From positions 62,001-126,000 of the forward strand of contig JAATGM010000021.1 of NCBI GenBank assembly GCA_015654675.1: DNA of 64,000 bases, given 5' to 3'. Position numbers and translations under genes: made by a program. Of the stretch, positions 62,052-64,000 are shown in pieces. This stretch comes from Planctomycetota bacterium (GTDB taxonomy: Bacteria > Planctomycetota > Phycisphaerae > UBA1845 > UTPLA1). Each line of letters opens with the position of its first letter. Position 1 is the stretch's first letter. The notes under the pieces are model-generated. The model was not told the origin of the DNA, searched no databases, and saw only the letters and a list, made by a program, of their open reading frames with translations.

Positions 62052-63057
62052 ACGTCGCAGCCACTTCCGTTGGCGTACTCTCTGCTTGAATTCTCCGCTC
62101 GACTGGACGACCGCATTCAGGGCATACGCCGCTCCGATTAAGCGTCAGATCGTATCCGCACTTGCGACAGTGCCCCGGGGCGATGTATCTCCGGCTGAAT
62201 CGAATCATCATGGCCGCAAACGCCGTCGCCGGAATCGCGGCGCACCACAGCGGTATCGCAAATCCACCCGGAGAACTGCCGCCGACTCTGACGATTTGCG
62301 GGCCCGACATCGATTCAGGCACTCGAATTCCAATTCTCCGGCCCCACGAAATGGGGACCATGCTGTCGCGTCGCTCCGCCACGAGGTGATAGCCGTGCCT
62401 CGTCCACGTGCAGTGAGGACTGGCGGCCGAACTGAAGTTCGCATCGGCGCTGCCGCTCGTGACCTCCAGCGTGCCGTCGAGCAGCGCGACATCCAGCGGA
62501 CCGCTTCCCGTCTCGAAGCGAACATGCATGAACGCGCTAGCGAGCCAGACGCCCATGGTCCCCCCGGCCAGGCCGATTCCCAGCGCCATTGCCACATCGC
62601 GCCACGCACGCGCATTTCGACCCAGCCAAAGTACTATCACCGCCAGCATTGCCGCGCCCGTCGGCGCCCACAGTGGCAACAACAGATCGCCCCACGGCCG
62701 ACTGACGTGACGATGAAGATGTGCCTCTGGCCAACGAAGCCCGATTCGATCCCGAAACCGAAGGTCCGGCTGCCGTGCTCGAACATGCCAGCCGAGCTCT
62801 TCGGCGGCTCGTTCGGGTGCGATGGCCAGCGTTCCCCATTCGGCCTCGATCCGTCCGGCCCATACTTCGATCGAGTTGCGCCCGAACCGATACTCGAAAT
62901 GCAGGAAGCAGCTTGACGTCCAAACGATGAACAGAGCGAGCAGCAGTAGTTCGAACGCTATCGCGGCGTATCGACAAAGCCGCCGAAGCAATCGAAGTCC
63001 CGGCCGAGGCGTCGAGTGAGTGGTGCCGCGCATGGTTTGCGCTGGTGTTTCCGACAT
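61999..63057 (-). CDS. Membrane protein with C-terminal zinc ribbon, unknown function
   Basis: This is a protein of about 352 residues with an N-terminal helix (IAFELLLLALFIVWTSSCFL), two further helices near residues 125-175 (LLLPLWAPTGAAMLAVIVLW and ALGIGLAGGTMGVWLASAFM) and one near 275-290. It ends in a zinc ribbon, CRKCGYDLTLNRSGVCPECG, followed by a disordered tail. The ribbon is frequent in planctomycete membrane proteins. I chose the ATG at 63057; a GTG at 63081 and an ATG at 63033 are alternatives without clearer ribosome sites. Function is unknown. Confidence 0.68.
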   Translation of the reverse strand: MSETPAQTMRGTTHSTPRPGLRLLRRLCRYAAIAFELLLLALFIVWTSSCFLHFEYRFGRNSIEVWAGRIEAEWGTLAIAPERAAEELGWHVRARQPDLRFRDRIGLRWPEAHLHRHVSRPWGDLLLPLWAPTGAAMLAVIVLWLGRNARAWRDVAMALGIGLAGGTMGVWLASAFMHVRFETGSGPLDVALLDGTLEVTSGSADANFSSAASPHCTWTRHGYHLVAERRDSMVPISWGRRIGIRVPESMSGPQIVRVGGSSPGGFAIPLWCAAIPATAFAAMMIRFSRRYIAPGHCRKCGYDLTLNRSGVCPECGRPVERRIQAESTPTEVAATFSSAPDPTAPLAKSPRP

Positions 63058-63439
63058 TGACGTAGTGGTGCTGCCAACCACGCCCGATTCCTTGTACCTG
63101 CCATGCTATCCGGGCGAGCCCGAACACGATCACGGTCTTGAGAGTCGCGATCAACGGCTTGGCACAGGAAGAATTATACGGAGTTCCGCTGAACGAATGA
63201 CCGCCTTCGCAAATTGCTCGCCCGCTTGACTTGGAAGCGGCGTCGACCGGGAGTGACAAACGTTGGGCGTTACTCGGTCAGGCGGGGCAGCTGGGCCGTA
63301 TCCGGTTCGATTCGGCCCCCGTGGCTGGACGACATTCCTCGGCATTGTCCCCAAGGCAGGCCGCCGCATTTCACTCCACATCAGCGGCCTGCCTCCGCTC
63401 CTCAGAGCGGTGCAACCAACAGTTCCCGTTGTTCGTGCC
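63058..63439. other. 382-base intergenic region
   Basis: This gap lies between the zinc-ribbon gene start and the end of the calcium-repeat protein on the same strand. I see no coding pattern, no stem-T terminator and no strong promoter. It would hold the upstream region of the zinc-ribbon gene. Confidence 0.55.
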
Positions 63440-64000
63440 CTACTGCACGTTCGGATCCAGCGGCGCGTCATCCACACCGTCCGGCGTTCCGTCGCCGTCA
63501 TAGTCCGGATTGTGTGGATCAGGATCGATCACGTCCGGCAGACCGTCGTTGTCCACGTCCCCGGCCTCGCCGTCGATGTCCAGCCACGACGGCCGCTCGT
63601 TGTAGCTCGGGTCCGACCCATCCGGAATCCCGTTTCCGTTCGAGTCTGGGTCGTTCGGATGCGCGTCCAGAGCATCGACGATCCCGTCGCCATCGGCGTC
63701 CGTTTGCAGCCCGTCGAGAATGCCGTCGTTGTTCGCGTCAGGATCGATCGGCTCATCGTCCGCGGCGTCGGCACTCCCGTCATGGTCGTAGTCCTGTTCG
63801 TCCCCGTCTGGAATTCCGTCAAGGTTTGCGTCGGCTTCCAGCGGATGCGGATCAAGTCCATCCAAGGTGCCGTCGTCGTCGGTGTCCGGGTTCGTTGGAT
63901 TGGGGTCTTCCTGGTTGATCGCGTAGTCTTCATCTAGATCGGAGTCTTGCCCATCGATGATCCCGTCCCCGTCCATATCCGGGTTGTTCGGCGCGGGATC
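63440..64000 (-). CDS. Thrombospondin type-3-like calcium-repeat protein, C-terminal part
   Basis: This is the end of a larger secreted or cell-surface protein; the frame is still open at base 64000, so the start is outside the window. The 186 visible residues are almost all Asp/Gly/Pro repeats of the TSP3 calcium-binding kind, such as DTDDDGTLDGLDPHP, DANLDGIPDGDEQD and DADGDGIVDALDAHP, at roughly 12-25-residue spacing. Such repeats stiffen surface proteins in the presence of calcium. The strand is GC-rich and strongly Asp-coding. The C-terminal sorting or anchoring signal is absent in the visible end (PLDPNVQ). Confidence 0.85.
   Translation of the reverse strand, partial: DPAPNNPDMDGDGIIDGQDSDLDEDYAINQEDPNPTNPDTDDDGTLDGLDPHPLEADANLDGIPDGDEQDYDHDGSADAADDEPIDPDANNDGILDGLQTDADGDGIVDALDAHPNDPDSNGNGIPDGSDPSYNERPSWLDIDGEAGDVDNDGLPDVIDPDPHNPDYDGDGTPDGVDDAPLDPNVQ

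Overview
The window is about 64 kb of GC-rich, gene-dense bacterial chromosome. It has few intergenic gaps, many ATGA/GTGA gene overlaps, and no rRNA, tRNA, CRISPR array or insertion sequence that I could find. Gene content points to a Gram-negative-type planctomycete, probably a Phycisphaerae-like lineage. The evidence is a lipid-A type LpxB homologue, paralogous TMTC-like membrane/TPR proteins, a membrane protein with the CxxCGYDL...CPECG zinc ribbon common in planctomycetes, many pseudopilin-like and LolA-like proteins, and thrombospondin-type calcium repeats. The lineage is an inference from gene style; no 16S gene is present.

Layout. 1-9.8 kb: the end of argH, a candidate structured RNA, a TPR protein, a methyltransferase, the pgpH-ybeY pair, a YkgJ-type protein, SAM hydrolase, an orphan MacA/MacB-ATPase pair and a CDP-alcohol phosphatidyltransferase. 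9.8-14 kb: lpxB, then rpsB-tsf-(terminator)-pyrH. 14-21.6 kb: recO and an ABC operon with one ATPase, four permeases in A-B-A'-B' order and one membrane-fusion protein. 21.7-29.3 kb: a BNR/sialidase-like lipoprotein, a lone atpC, and a PadR regulator co-transcribed with three tandem paralogous membrane proteins. 29.7-38 kb: an NtrC-type two-component pair and three membrane glycosyltransferase-like genes. 38-46 kb: lipoproteins, guaB, a DUF433/DUF5615 toxin-antitoxin pair, a DsrE protein, YmdB, GNAT, xseA and a secreted TPR protein. 46.6-54.9 kb: a four-gene redox operon. 54.9-64 kb: two LolA-like proteins, a GAF-PP2C phosphatase, a DinB protein, gyrA, comF, a zinc-ribbon membrane protein, and the end of a calcium-repeat protein that runs off the window.

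The most interesting region is 46.6-54.9 kb. It encodes a split version of the giant 2-hydroxyacyl-CoA dehydratase/activase-like protein (BadF-type ATPase twice, DUF2229, HgdB-like part), the architecture of anaerobic plasmalogen synthase PlsA and its ether-lipid relatives. A 93-residue unknown protein and a radical-SAM enzyme follow; the radical-SAM protein has the Cys-motif layout of the archaeal tetraether lipid synthase (Tes) family. The activase N-terminus and the radical-SAM C-terminus both carry a short Gly/Cys-rich tail. My hypothesis is ether-lipid and/or membrane-spanning-lipid synthesis; only the domain assignments are read from the sequence.

A second noteworthy module is the PadR operon. 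It has a near-consensus promoter with a perfect 8-bp inverted repeat over its -10 element, followed by the regulator and three paralogues that combine a HAAS-like cytoplasmic segment, one membrane helix, and an extracytoplasmic part ending in a type II pseudopilin-like C-terminus.
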